DNA from: Flabesymbios commensalis
Lineage: Eukaryota > Annelida > Polychaeta > Terebellida > Flabelligeridae
Direction of reading: 5' to 3'
NCBI GenBank assembly: GCA_964017125.1
Contig: OZ024902.1
Location: 32,030,618 to 32,094,617 of the forward strand
DNA: 64,000 bases
Positions 24,368 through 35,654 of the stretch are shown here, one piece after another; the stretch's first letter is position 1; the number at the start of each line of letters is the position of its first letter. The position numbers and the translations under genes are program-made. The notes beneath the pieces are model-generated. The model saw only the letters and a list, made by a program, of their open reading frames with translations. It did no database searches and had not been told where the DNA came from.

Positions 24368-24558
24368 GCCCGGACCGAGTGCGCTTTTCTCTCTAATTTG
24401 CTCTCCTGACGCCAGTCTATAAAGGTGGATGGATGTCTTTCTCTTTGTCAGTCGTCTAAAGCAGGTCGTGTCCTTCACAAAGATTCCCCCCAAGGCAGAG
24501 TCTCAAGATTTAGCATTCCCTATTAGGAATGAAACACGTGCAGCTTGCTCGGAGCCAA

Positions 24559-24662
24559 CCCAGCAGACACAAAACTTTTATCCAATTGTGGTTTACTGTT
24601 GGGCAAGCGTCACTGTTGGCTAGCAGTAACCCGACGTTTGATAAACGTATCGTGTCTGCTGG
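24559..24662. repeat. Palindromic MITE family A
   Basis: Ends 'cccagcagacacaaaac' and 'cgtatcgtgtctgctgg', arms 'gtttactgttgggcaagcg' and 'gctagcagtaac'. The right side of the central motif is shortened. Confidence 0.7.
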
Positions 24663-24771
24663 AAATCCCCCAGTGGTTGTTTTAAAGGTGACATATCACG
24701 CCTTATATCATGTTGGTATGAATAAATTTGTGACAAATAAATCAAAGTTGCCACAAGATGGGGGACAAGTG

Positions 24772-24849
24772 TTTCCTTATATGGGGTGAATGGCTATCAT
24801 GTGACCCTCTGAGAGGGTCACATGATAGCCAATCACCCCATATAAGGAC
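24772..24849. repeat. Near-perfect hairpin, arms about 38 bp
   Basis: 'ccttatatggggtgaatggc' through 'tgaccctct' is mirrored by 'agagggtca' through 'gccaatcaccccatataagg' with a single mismatch and virtually no loop. Confidence 0.85.
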
Positions 24850-25390
24850 ATAATTATTTATACCATATAAGGGGTAATAGATCACCTTTAACCTAAATGA
24901 TTTTGTCCTTTACTGATTGCCTCGTATCCAAGGAGCTATGTAGGCCTACACGCCTCTACTTGTGATTGGCCAGCTATAATGATTGTGCAGTTTGGCTGTA
25001 TTTTCACTGATTTGCATTTTTGTAGGCTTAGTGTAATTTTAATTTTCTTCCCAGCCCTTTTAAATTTCAACAGTCCACTCATACACGTAAGCGAGTGTTC
25101 TGTCCTGAATATTGAGAGAGAAAGGTTGTAATAATATATATTATTCCTCTATTATACCACGCACAGAAACTCAGAAATTATTTTTGGTAAGAAAATAACG
25201 CGTTAGGTAACGAACAGAAATATCCCCAAAACCCGAAGAGAGTGAACAATATTCATGAGATTTGAATTTAAGAACAAATATTTCGACTTAAGCCAAACAC
25301 ATATAGGGGCCTATGCTTAAATTCCGCTAATCACAACATTGAAAACACGACCATGTTTTGATATTTCACATGATTAGTAACAATATGTCG
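24850..25390. other. No gene recognised
   Basis: Intergenic AT-rich DNA; nothing supported. Confidence 0.4.
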
Positions 25391-25586
25391 ATCAGTAGGC
25401 CTATATCTTATCCTATACATAGGCATAATTATAAGAAATATACCAAATGAATATATTTAAATCTGAAGACTAACAATATATATTATATATTACTAAAATG
25501 TATCTGTCAGTAGGCCTATATCTTATCCTATACATAGGCATAATTATTAGACATAAACAAAATAAATATATTCAAATCTGGAGAAT
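25391..25586. repeat. Tandem duplication, about 113-bp period
   Basis: 'cagtaggcctatatcttatc' through 'aggcataattat' occurs at 25394 and again at 25508, followed both times by 'aatatatt(t/c)aaatctg'. Two copies only. Confidence 0.8.
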
Positions 25587-25587
25587 C

Positions 25588-25761
25588 ACTAGCATCCAGT
25601 AATTTTTAAAGGGGAAACTGAGAAACAGTGAGGGCGAGCAGTGGCCTTAACATGCATCAAAAATACTAAAAACATAGGTACTTGACACATGAGTGTCGAG
25701 CGCACATATTGTTTTTTTTTAATCGGAGCCCATCCCTTCTTGAAAATTCTGGATCCGCTCC
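25588..25761. mobile_element. hAT-like MITE
   Basis: The right end reads 'attctggatccgctcctg', the reverse complement of the CAGGAGCGGATCCAGAAT type of hAT terminus. The left end 'cactagcatccagtaatttt' is a diverged match. It is about 174 bp and non-coding. An 8-bp duplication is not clear. Confidence 0.5.
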
Positions 25762-25898
25762 TGGCGGGTGAATTGACAAAATAATATGTATCGATTAAAC
25801 TGTGTATCGATTTAATAGATTCGTTTCACAGCAAGTGGTGATACCAGGACAGTTATTACTTACCGCGCTCAGTAATGTAGACTTGTATGCTCTTGCAG

Positions 25899-26127
25899 GC
25901 GCTCACGCGTAGCAGGTGAATCAATCTGAGGCGATGTTTGCTGGAGCCACACGCAGCCCAGTTATTTGTTTTCACAATGCGTTATTCAGATGTCAACCAC
26001 GGCTGTGTATGGCTTCTGAGGATCCAGTCACCGCTGATGATGCCACGTCCACCAGAACAGCTGTCGGGATCTGGACGCGGCCAGGACGTCTTTATGTGGC
26101 AGGATGGCCGCTATCCTTTATCTGGAG
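25899..26127 (+). other. Candidate exon in GC-rich island
   Basis: A good acceptor-like sequence (tatgctcttgcag, ending 25898) precedes, and a donor-like 'ggag|gtagga' follows at 26127/26128. The stretch 25880-26400 is clearly richer in G+C and CpG than its surroundings. No frame is open across the whole interval, but an ATG at 25938 opens a frame to the donor and beyond to 26342. I recognise no protein family, so if it is real this would be a 5' or non-coding exon. Competing open frames on the other strand show how easily GC-rich DNA gives ORFs. Confidence 0.2.
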
Positions 26128-26545
26128 GTAGGACAATACTGGTGGCGAAGCTGCAGCTCCGATTCGGTCCGCTCTGCAGGCGCCTGCAACTGGCAGAAGA
26201 GACGGCACGTCCGACCGGAATCGCTGGTGGCTCTGGTGTTGTTGACGCTGTCCCGGTAATCCAGGCCGCTTGCAGGATGAGCAGGCCAACACTGTGGCGT
26301 CCGGGAGCAAACGCCTGGTGCAACACTACAGCCGCGTCCTGACAATACGCGTGTAATAGCGAGAGATCCCGATGCAATACCGGCCTGCCATCACTGACTG
26401 TATGCATGCATGCACGCTAAAGACCACGCTGTTGGCCAACAAGCAACAGGCATGCTTTGTTGCCGAGTGCACGACACCCTGGATCTAGGTCTACGGAATG
26501 AGATGCACCGGTTAATGATCTCAGACTATGTACCCAACCTCTGGC

Positions 26546-26605
26546 TCAATACCGGGCCATGGTCGAAGGCATTGGCCCAACATCGATCCATCATTGGATG
26601 CAATT
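26546..26605. repeat. Family A MITE remnant
   Basis: 'ccatggtcgaaggcattggc' with 'ccaacatcgatccatcattg' keeps the centre and right arm. Ends lost. Confidence 0.4.
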
Positions 26606-26751
26606 CTGGGTCAGAGGATAAATAGCTTTGATTGATAATAACCAGTGCAGTAAAGCGTCATTGCCAAAGCCACAATAGGGTGGCGAGAGGCGATAATCAT
26701 GTCAGCCGGTCGTATAATCTCTGATTGCGCCTCATCAAGGCAACACTACCT

Positions 26752-27882
26752 TTAACCCCTACAACGCTGAAATATTAATGTAGGGGAGAACGGGGAGAAC
26801 TGGGACAAGGGAGAACTGGGACACTGCTGATAACGTCTGTTGTTTTCAGCCAATCAGCTTCTAGGAAACATTTTTCTGTGGCCCTTGGTTGCCTCCACAA
26901 CATATCTCTCCAGAATCAAATTTCAAAAAAAATTCTCAGTGCAATGACAAAACTAAGATTTTAAATATAAAAGGTTGTTCTTCTGCTTTTGTGTAGGCCT
27001 AAATGTGTAAAGCGAGTTGAATATGTACAGTACCTCACATTTACTGTACTTGGGGTATCCTTGCTACTTTCTTCGTGGATGTGTATAAGCTGAATGTTGT
27101 TTACAATTTTGATTATTGAGTAAGTCAATGAGTTATAAATCTGGTAGGCATGAGGAGAACTGGGACTATACGTAATGGCATGTATGAGAAGAACAGGGAA
27201 TACCAGTATACGTAATGGCATGTAGGCCCTATGGGGAAAACTGGGACATGATGTCCCACTACTCCCCGTAAGTGTCCCACTTTTCCACATAAGCAATGTA
27301 CTTCTTTATTTATTGGATATTAATTGTGTAAATGTGTTCATTAACTGTTTGTACCCATTTACATCCTGTTTAAAATCATCTTTATTTCTAGTAGGGCCTA
27401 TCGATGGATGTAAAGAAATACGTAAAACTATCCCACTTCACCCCATCAGCTGTCCCACTTATCCTTGCGATATCCCAGTTCTCCACGTTTAAAATTTGTT
27501 TTTTTTAGCAGCTGCGAAAAAGTGTTTCCCTTACATCTCACTAAAATGGTTAAAATGTAATAAACTACCCAGACTACATGATAGGTACATAACAACTTAT
27601 AACTGTATAACAGGCGGAACAGTAGGCCCTAACACACAAAGTAGGGTCAAATGACGACAGTGAAATGGTGTTCCAGTTTTCCTCGTCCTCTATAAACCAT
27701 GGAGACCAAAAGGTTTTTTTCAATTTGAAATCAGATCAAATGTCTTGGTTAGCTATTTCCTCTTCATTCTACGACCATTATAAACATTTTTACTCTGGCA
27801 GTACGGGATCGACTTTAGACGTCATAATCTGACGTCCTTGATTGCGACGTCTAAATTCGATCCTCGCACTGTTGGGGCTAAT
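26752..27882 (-). repeat. Family B MITE split by a later insertion
   Basis: The left piece 'ttaacccctacaacgctgaa' (26752-26782) and the right piece from 27691 ('taaaccatggagaccaaaag' through 'atcctcgcactg') are the two parts of one reverse-oriented family B element. The piece between them is the element at 26783-27690. Confidence 0.75.
26783..27690. mobile_element. TA-flanked element with GAGAACTGGGACA-type ends
   Basis: The left end 'ggggagaacggggagaactg' and the reverse complement of the right end, 'gaggacgaggaaaactgg', are related inverted repeats. TA lies on each side (26781-26782, 27691-27692) inside the interrupted family B MITE. Several internal 'gagaactgggac' and 'tgtcccac' words act as subterminal repeats (27150-27290, 27420-27490). 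No transposase is seen, so this is a non-autonomous, possibly mariner-like element judged from the TA site. Confidence 0.65.
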
Positions 27883-27884
27883 CT

Positions 27885-28560
27885 TGATTTCACTTCTTCT
27901 TCCAGAAAGACGCATCATCAATGAAAGTACAATGTAGGGCAAATCACAGCGGTCAATAATTATAACTCGATAAAACATAGCCAAGTTACAAAAAAACATT
28001 GCGCCCTATGTTTTATGATTTTGTTTACGTAGTTTATGAGAGAGTATAATATATAATTATTTGTAATATTTACTGGTCCCACATTCCTGGAATTATAACT
28101 CAATTAACAATGACTTTAGGCCCATTATTACTGTGACATTGGCAATATTGACACATCGAGTTGGGCAGCCTGGCCATAGTCCAAGTAAAGCGTACATCTC
28201 AGCGGGCTGACGACTATTTGGCGACATTGTTTCCGCAAACGTTCTCAGACCTCAGAACAATTTATTTGACATCTTATAAAAATAACATGAAAATATATGT
28301 TATACAAACATATATATGACGTAAGCACTGATATATACTATTTTACTATTATAAAATAAGATGATGCACTATAGTTAACATAATCACATACTGATAAAAA
28401 CATGTAGGCCTATATGTGTAGAATATATAACAATGTTGGTGTCAATTATATGGTTTTAGTGGTGCTGAGTCGATTTTTAATATAAATTTAATGTTAAAAT
28501 TTAAATAATAGTGATTTCAGGCATTCAGACATCATCATCATAATCATCCATTCTGGGAAC
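27885..28560. other. No gene recognised
   Basis: AT-rich intergenic sequence; no supported feature. Confidence 0.4.
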
Positions 28561-28579
28561 GTTGTTTGTCAAATAGTAG

Positions 28580-29060
28580 AAATAATGACTAGGTAACATC
28601 CTTCACCGAGCTCCTTCAAAAACCTTCTCCACATAACTCCTGTAGTAACCTTACTCACACTAAATCCCAATAATAATGAGATACTTCTAGTCCGATTTGA
28701 AAATTGACATACCCATGGTCTTAATTGGAGTGATGGTAGAAAAGATAAACTAGCCTATTTCCCAAAATATGATAAAAGCATAAAACTTCTACCATTATTA
28801 GTACATACCCTGAGGTTTATTTTAAGATTTGGAGGTAAGCTAGATTTGACCCCTGGTAACCTCTATAGGTCATTAACCTCGAAAGGTTAAACTATCCAAA
28901 GATGAAGCTGAAAGTGTGTATTAGAGTGTCTATTAAATGTTTTTTATTTATTTCACAAGTGTAGCAAATTATCGAAGACACTGTTGTTAATCATAAATAT
29001 AGCACCAAGGTCATTGCAACGTCGTACCAAGGTCATTTCAATGTCAAAGTGGCAAAAATA
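28580..29060. repeat. TGACCT-rich degenerate repeat, part 1
   Basis: Carries 'taggtcattaacctcgaaag' near 28865 and 'caaggtcattgcaacgtcg' near 29010, the same words that recur in 30555-31690. The interval between holds a LINE scrap and a small gene fragment. Confidence 0.4.
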
Positions 29061-29685
29061 GTGAAAATATCCACTTTTTATCTATTTTAATACTGGTAGT
29101 GGTGCAGTCATCGATTACAAGGAACTGGTTATGACACATTCTTGGTCGGATATTATTGGGAGATTGGGGACGGTATCAACCCTGGGGAAGGGGGTGACAT
29201 TCCTTCCTCAATTTAATTGAAAGATGAAAATTACAATTATGCCCCAGTGTGAAACATCAGCTTGGACTCTCATGACAAAATTTTGATACACAATTGGGTT
29301 GTGGCGGCTGACATGGACTGAGATTGTGTTTTTTTTTATAATGTGTTATGTGTACGTTGATTTAGTTGATCGATCAGTCCCTGTTATGTCTAAACTGCAA
29401 AATATTTTGCAAACTTGACTCGATTTTCCAAGCACTTCCTCAACCATTACTTTGTGGTTCTAATGCAGACCACGTTTTTTTATTGGATTGATACTATATT
29501 TTCCACGTAAACCTATTTTATTATGTTATTATTTGAAAATGTGGAGATGCTGCCAATACATTATGATGTGCATTTTTATGTCTATTTCCATTGTAGTTCT
29601 GTCCACAATATTATTGCTGCTCCCAATATGTATTTACCATCGAAATTCGTATCAATGGATTATATTTTCTCTAGATTTATAAGAT

Positions 29686-29922
29686 CTAAAACATGTGGAA
29701 AAGTGTTAGAGCCGTTGCAGGTTTAATTGCGAAATCTCGATTTCTTAGAAGTCCCTTCTGAATCATATACAGTGCTGAGCTGGCGTTTTGTACGATTCCT
29801 AGATAGGCAAACGTGTCTACTGTCTTTAAGTTAATATTGTTGTATGTAAAGGTACCATCTAAATCATTCACGTTTGATGGGTGGCCAAACAAATTTAATC
29901 TACTGGGCATTAACAATCTGTG
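29686..29922 (-). pseudogene. LINE reverse transcriptase C-terminal fragment
   Basis: The minus strand encodes 76 residues with the order 'NLFGHPSNV ... DGTFTYNNINL ... VDTFAYLGIV'. This resembles the segment after the catalytic core of LINE reverse transcriptases, where a 'K.N.FG' stretch is followed by a 'Y.G..L..V..F.YLG' block. Only about 230 bp survive; no catalytic motif or 3' end is present. The element is a dead 5'- and 3'-truncated scrap. The family assignment is by motif order only. Confidence 0.45.
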
Positions 29923-30029
29923 ATCTCACCTCCAGAAATCAATGGATAGTCACAACCGCTTTAATTATCATCAAAGAAATCCAGTGAACCCGGTCGTACA
30001 GTATAAGGGTCTGATGAAGCTATTGGGCT

Positions 30030-30329
30030 GAGAGACATCCCGGATCATTCTGACTGTCTCGGAATTTAGGGACCAGGTCACATGTATCAAACCACACACC
30101 AGTGTCCCAAGCTGTACACACTGTCACCATGAACAACAAAACTGTGAAATCAACCTTATTAAATCAGGAGAAAATGTTTGTGGCACTACTGGCGGAGATG
30201 GGAAATCCTTACATGAAAATCAGTGCAGATGTGCTTTTCATCGATACAAGAGCCATCATTGATGCTACAGTGGCAGCAACAGTCGGGACTATTAAAGTTC
30301 TGAGTAAGGATCGGTACGGAAAGTTTTGA
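30030..30329 (+). pseudogene. Fragment of a multicopy PIN/FEN-like gene family
   Basis: A 75-residue frame (30102-30329) contains 'EKMFVALLAEMGNPYMKISA' followed by 'LFIDTRAI' and 'KDRYGKF'. A similar arrangement, 'I..I.EQGNPFL' followed by 'LNLAT', is encoded on the other strand at about 33330-33420 in the larger relic. I therefore read this as a separate small fragment of the same superfamily. No start context, partner exon or ends could be placed. The function of the family is not known to me; decayed copies are common in invertebrate genomes as far as I recall. Confidence 0.35.
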
Positions 30330-30554
30330 CATAAATGTTGTTGTTCTGTACAAAACATATCACACAAACACTCAACATAGACAAAACTACCCATGTTTAG
30401 TCAACCACGGCGCTGTTAAATACGAGTAGATCTTTGTAATGCTTGCTACAATATTAAATGTTTATGTGCATTCAGGTAAAATTTATATGTGTTTGATGTG
30501 TGCTATAGCTGATGTGAATAAACGTATTTCCTCTATTTTTTATAAATACGAAAA

Positions 30555-31690
30555 ATCAATGGTTTCGCGAGTCGAAATTGTAGTATTCCGAGGTCAATAA
30601 CCTCTAAGAAGGTTAAATCCAGCTTATTTCCATCTCACAAAATGATTCAGTGTATATGTTAGATCGTGTTCTAGATTTTCTGTGAATAATATAAAAATCT
30701 CTAAATTTTATATATAATTGTCATAAAACAATAGTGTCATGAGTCAAAATTGTAGTGTTTCAAGGTCAATGTGGTCAGCAATAAGGTCGGTTACCTCCAC
30801 ACCTCAAAATGGCACTCAAGGCACGTGTTTGATTGCGTACTAAATTAGCTGTGATTCAAAACATCACCACTAACATCTCTAACCACTAACATTGTTGAAA
30901 TTAATCAAAAGTTGACAGCTCTACCTCTCACTTTAATGTGAACACATCTATGTACAAGAGAGCTACTGTCGACATACACTTAGGGCGCCCTTCCCAAAAG
31001 TGACCTTGCAAGGTCAAGTTAAGGTCCTTTCAAGTTTCGACTGGGTTGTATGTAATAAAAAGTATATTTTTTATGATTTTGCCAGTTTAACCTTGAAATG
31101 ACTATGATATGACCTTCATGCTGCTTTCGGACTGTACCCCAGTAAAACACAACCCCAACCCATGTCAACTTTCATAACCAAATTATGTATCAATATTTTG
31201 CCATGTGAGCCCAGGATGTTTCACATTGCTGCAAAATTGTAATTTAGAAAAGAGCATAATGAGCGGAATACCAAGAAAATATCACCCCTCCCAAGGGTCA
31301 TACTGCACTCAATATCTTGCATTAATGTGAAAAATATATCTGTTGTATAATTTGTCAAAACCAGTCCTGTGTAATAGATAACTGAACCACTAACAGTGTT
31401 GAAATGAATATTTTCACTATTTTTGCCATTTTGACCTTGAAATGACCTTGATATGACTTTGGTGTTATACTTATGACTACTGACAGTCTTTTAGAGTGTT
31501 TAGAAAATTCTGGAATACAAAAACATTTTATAGACATTATAATACACAATTTTCACCACTTTTTAGCTTTGTTCGTGTATATTTTGGGCTTTCGAGGTCA
31601 ATGGCCTCTAGAGGTCAATAGAGGTCAAATTCAGTTTATCTCCACATCTTAAAATGACCCTTAGGATATGTTCTACAAGTGGTAGAAATG
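30555..31690. repeat. TGACCT/AGGTCA-rich degenerate tandem repeat
   Basis: At least three diverged units share 'gaggtcaat.(a/g)cctct', a stretch like 'cagcttatttccatctcaca' and 'aaatgac..tta' (near 30585, 30760 and 31590). Between them are dense 'gaccttgaaatgaccttgat' words (31090, 31430). The hexamer AGGTCA or its complement occurs more than ten times. It is probably a dispersed repeat; any nuclear-receptor half-site role is speculative. Confidence 0.55.
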
Positions 31691-31902
31691 TCATGCGTTT
31701 ATCATAAAAGGCACAATAGGTTATCTTATCTGCTATACTCTAATGGTCTCAAATAGACGCGATCTTTGTTTGGTTAAATACGAAGTCTCTGATCGGTGTA
31801 TTTCAAAACCACATTGTGGATACAGCCGCCTATATATGTATAAACATCAGCCGTAGTCATTCTCGCTGTCAAGAAAGGGGGACGTGGTGCATAGACATGT
31901 TC

Positions 31903-31990
31903 TAATTCTCTGGTGCATTGGTAGAGTAGGCTACTTGACTCACTCGTCAGTAATGCATGCGTCCCGGGTTCGAACCCCGCGCCGATCCTG
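31903..31990 (+). repeat. tRNA-derived SINE head
   Basis: The A box 'tggtgcattggtagagtag' (31911-31929) and an exact B-box-like 'gggttcgaacccc' (31967-31979) are spaced as in a tRNA promoter, followed by 'gcgccgatcctgttttcag'. The acceptor stem does not close, so I call it a SINE head and not a tRNA gene. It ends just before the inverted repeat at 32033. Confidence 0.6.
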
Positions 31991-32621
31991 TTTTCAGAAA
32001 ATATTTGTTTCTCCCCTGTCAGTGTTACGATATAGTCAGGCAGCAGTTGTCATTCTACTGCGCCCATTTTGCCAACTCTAGTTTTTTGCTTTAATATCAT
32101 CAATGACATCCTAATGAACAATAATTCACTTGTTGCCAACTTTTTTTACTTACTTTTAGAAAAACTGACGTTTTAAATATTTGACCGTTAAAATCACCAC
32201 CTATACGTATTTTAATAAAAGTAAAACCCCCAAAACAATTATTTTTCGCACTTTTTCTTTCACATATGTAATGTAATTTGACACTGAAGCATTGTTATGA
32301 TATACAATGCTTATTTTCGTGTTTTTTATTTAAACAAATACAAACAATACTCGTTTCATTAACGAATAAATAGTTATTGCTGAGGAAAGCGGACTAAACA
32401 AAGTTAATGAGAGGTAGAGAGGCAACAAACTATCAGGATCAGTATGTGATAAAGAACATGCAATTAGTTACCCTCTAAAGTACAAAATATTAATCGTCTA
32501 GATTGATCTCTACAGGCCCATCAGGTATAGGCTCCTACAGTGTTATTACATTCATTCCCGCATCCACACGTGTATGTGTGCATAGAGGACAATTAGCCTC
32601 CGTCACTGTATGATGCATAAT

Positions 32622-34090
32622 CTAGACTTTCTGTGGTTTCCCTTGGTGATGGTAATATTGGATAAGCTTCTCTGTGGGTTTTTTTAGCTCTGCTTTTGTT
32701 TTGATGTGGGAAAGAAAAGATTTGACATTCCTAATTTCAGTACCATCATGTACATGGTAGTGGATCGGTGTTGTTTTGCTGTTCGCTTGCTGTTCGCTTG
32801 TTTCTTTCAGATAATTTGACACATATTGATACAAAAACAATCCTGATTCCTTCATAGTTAGTTTTACTGATTTCAGCTACAATAGCCACAAACGTTTTAG
32901 GGAAATGCATTGCATTTGTCATCTCTAGTGTTTTAGTTACCATATTGACCATACACATTGCATTTATCATCAAAACAGATGAAACACCCATCTCAATATC
33001 AATGAATTAACCATCGGGCAGTGGCATATTGGATTTTAGAAATACTACTTGTGCTTTGTCAGATTGCATGATCATTGATCCATCTGGGTGAAAATTAGAT
33101 GGTGAGACCACATTAAATTCAAAATCTCCGATGGCCTCTTTAATGACAAAATCAGCTCGACTCTTGACTGCAACAAGAAAGCGAGATAACAAAGCTCTTT
33201 CCTGTTTAATTGTCACAATCTGGCCACTAACTCTAGTTTTTACAGTGTTTGAAGTATGAGCGATTGGTCACAAGTTCATCCAATGTCATCCTTCAAAATT
33301 ATCTCAATCCTCAATATCACGACATATTTTTTCAGGAACAACAGCAAGAGTAGCCAGATTAAGCATATCACCTTTCAGAAAAGGATTGCCCTGTTCAGTG
33401 ATAATGGTGATGATCTTTGCTACATTTATCAAGAGCCGACTTTCTCCTATGGCTGTGTGATGAACAAAGCTTTACATTCTGGTTTGAATTGCAGCATATT
33501 TTTTTAATTCTTGCACAATTTTGCAGAAAGTTAGAGCTATTATAAAGTACTGCTCGAGGGCATGTTCATTGCCCGTGATACCGATAAAACCACCTTTTAT
33601 CTTCATTTCTTTATGTTCTTGTTCGATGCAGTGATATGGATAAAATTACCACCATCCAGAAATACCCATATTTCCGGGTCATTGTGTTGTAATTCTAGCA
33701 TATCTGCAACATAAACTGGGCCCCAGCGTCCATAATTTTAAAGAATATCATCAAACAAACCGTATTGAGTCGTCTTGGAGATATTAATTCTTTCTGGCTT
33801 GATATAGTAAGGAGTTTATGCTGTGGTTAATAGCTCGGCCAGGGGAGCATCGCCTGTTGATAATTATGTTGATTGCCATCAACTGAACAAGCCTTCAAGG
33901 AAGTTTAAAAATAGAACATTTACAAACTTTCCGGTGAAGAATGCCTTGATGCTTGAGCCACAAACGTTAGATCCGTTAGTATATGGATGGAGCATAGATG
34001 GGTATATGGTATGTTCAACTACAGTTCCTGAAGGAAGCAAACTGTTCTCAAATTGCATCTCAACTGGTCCAAGCAATCTTCAAGTATGAT
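32622..34090 (-). pseudogene. Decayed PIN/FEN-like multicopy gene
   Basis: Reading leftward from 34090, the minus strand gives successive coding-like blocks in shifting frames: 'TTQYGLFDDIL ... YVADMLELQHNDPEIWVFL', 'GGFIGITGNEHALEQYFIIA', 'IITEQGNPFL', then a long block with 'GQIVTIKQERALLSRFL', 'IGDFEFNVVSPSNFHPDGSM', then 'EMTNAMHFPKTFVAIVAEIS' and 'FLSHIKTKAELKKPTEKLIQ'. This order matches, from memory, a large uncharacterised family repeated in coral, mollusc and echinoderm genomes, whose second half I associate with PIN/FEN-like nucleases. Several frameshifts and stops show it is dead (for example between the blocks ending near 33007 and starting near 32991). The C-terminal part is missing. 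It sits inside the inverted repeats of 32033-35284. The biochemical role is inferred, not shown. Confidence 0.5.
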
Positions 34091-34921
34091 TGCTACAGTG
34101 AAAAACATGTGATAGTGTTCGATGTGTAAGCAACAAAGCAGGAATATAGGACGCATCGTCATTGTCTCAGGATATCATGCATACTAGTACTATATTAACA
34201 AAGATGATAAAACAAACAATGATCAGGAAGGTAGTAGCAACTTTAATATAAATATATAGCAAATAACAAAGTGATGGCGAAGGTGGTGGTGTCATTGCTG
34301 ATTATTTATTTTGCTTAAGATAAAGAACTAATTTAAAGAAAATAACGGTTACGTACAATTTTGGTAGTTTAGCAGGTACAGTGTAACCTCTGAGTTATTA
34401 CACCACATACAGATAATAATTGATGTATCCATATAGTCAGATATAGATATGCTGGGATATGGGAACTATAAATAAGAAGCAAAAATGTTGTTATACTACA
34501 AGAACAGAACATGTATGTCATGGTTAAATACAGGCCACATTGTCATTGATGAACCAACTCCATATTTTGCACAATAAAAGCATATGCATTGACACAGAGG
34601 CTAGCCAATTGGCATTTAAATTTGCCTAATTAGGGTTCACAGAATTGTTCCCGTGTGTCTCAACAGCGGTCGGGCATCTAAACGTTTGGGAAGCGTTGAG
34701 ACAATGCAGCGCATCAATGATGAACACGATACTGAATTAGGCATGTTTGACATGAATTTTATAGCCTTGACCTTGGTCCAATGATTATTATTATAATTAT
34801 ACATCAATATACAAAGAATAAAACTAATAACTATCAGTTATATATAACAATTATGCAACATTATAATGGAATGACCAATATGTCAAAATTGTCATATAGA
34901 CGTTCAATAAAACCTTAAATA

Positions 34922-34966
34922 TTTCGGGACGGACGGACGGGTTGACGGACGGACGGACGGACGGAA
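34922..34966. repeat. (GGAC)n microsatellite
   Basis: About nine imperfect GGAC repeats, interrupted by 'gggttgac'. Confidence 0.85.
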
Positions 34967-35307
34967 GGAGGCCCGAACAGACGGACCGCCGGAGAGACAA
35001 TCTGACTACACATTTCCTCCGTCCACATGATAATGAGGCCTAAGATACACCCATCCACACAACCTATATTATTCTCTACAAGGAAAAAAACTTTCGGTTT
35101 TTATTATTTTTGTGTCAAACACGCAAAATTTAAAAACATAGGTGAAACCCTAAAAAATAAAGAACAAGCTTGGCAACAAGTTGCAATTGATTTATTAACA
35201 TATAATCTTGACAAATAGCAAAAAAACTAGAGTTGGCAACTTTGGCGCAGTAGCCCCATGATATCAACAACCGCCGCCTGACTAATATGCAAACGGTGTT
35301 CATTTGA

Positions 35308-35409
35308 GTGCGATATGGGAAAATACAGCACTCGTTCAATGAATAAGGTGTGAACCTTTAGGCGAACACCTTATTCATTGAACATGTGCTGTATTTTCCC
35401 ATATCGCAC
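35308..35409. repeat. Long hairpin, arms about 46 bp
   Basis: 'gtgcgatatgggaaaataca' through 'caatgaataaggtg' is mirrored by 'caccttattcattg' through 'tgtattttcccatatcgcac'; a short mismatch lies at 'ctcg'/'catg'. It begins 24 bp outside the inverted-repeat element that ends at 35284. Confidence 0.85.
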
Positions 35410-35654
35410 GAAAAATCAACAACGTTTGTATTTTCTCACACGATCAAGTCACACATGACATTACACTACCATACATTTTGCTGAATCTGCAGCCAGAGTG
35501 CGATATAGGCTGATACCGATATACGTCTCATAGTGCAAACTACAGCACAGAGTGTGATAATAGGCTCTAACGGTAATGACCGCCTCGCCCAGATAAGGTT
35601 GAAACCAGTATATCGACGGTAATTCCACACAGGGCTACGTGCTGCGCACCCATT

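Larger units (their letters stand above)
32033..35284. mobile_element. 3.25-kb inverted-repeat element with a decayed gene
   Basis: 32033-32185 is the inverted counterpart of 35125-35284. Both begin, reading inward, 'tagtcaggc(a/g)gc(a/g)gttgt', share 'ttgccaactctagttttttt' and 'acttgttgccaa', and then diverge. The inverted repeats are about 150 bp and imperfect, implying age. A clear target duplication is not seen. The interior contains the minus-strand gene relic at 32622-34090 and a (GGAC)n tract at about 34928. The inference that the repeats mobilise the gene rests on a comparable arrangement at 48528-54475. Confidence 0.55.

Noticed and set aside
25938-26342. 134-residue plus-strand open frame as a protein gene
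   Set aside because: GC-rich DNA here is open in several frames on both strands, and no domain is recognisable; kept only as a weak exon candidate.
31903-31990. A functional tRNA gene
   Set aside because: A and B boxes are good, but the acceptor arms do not pair and SINE-like sequence follows.
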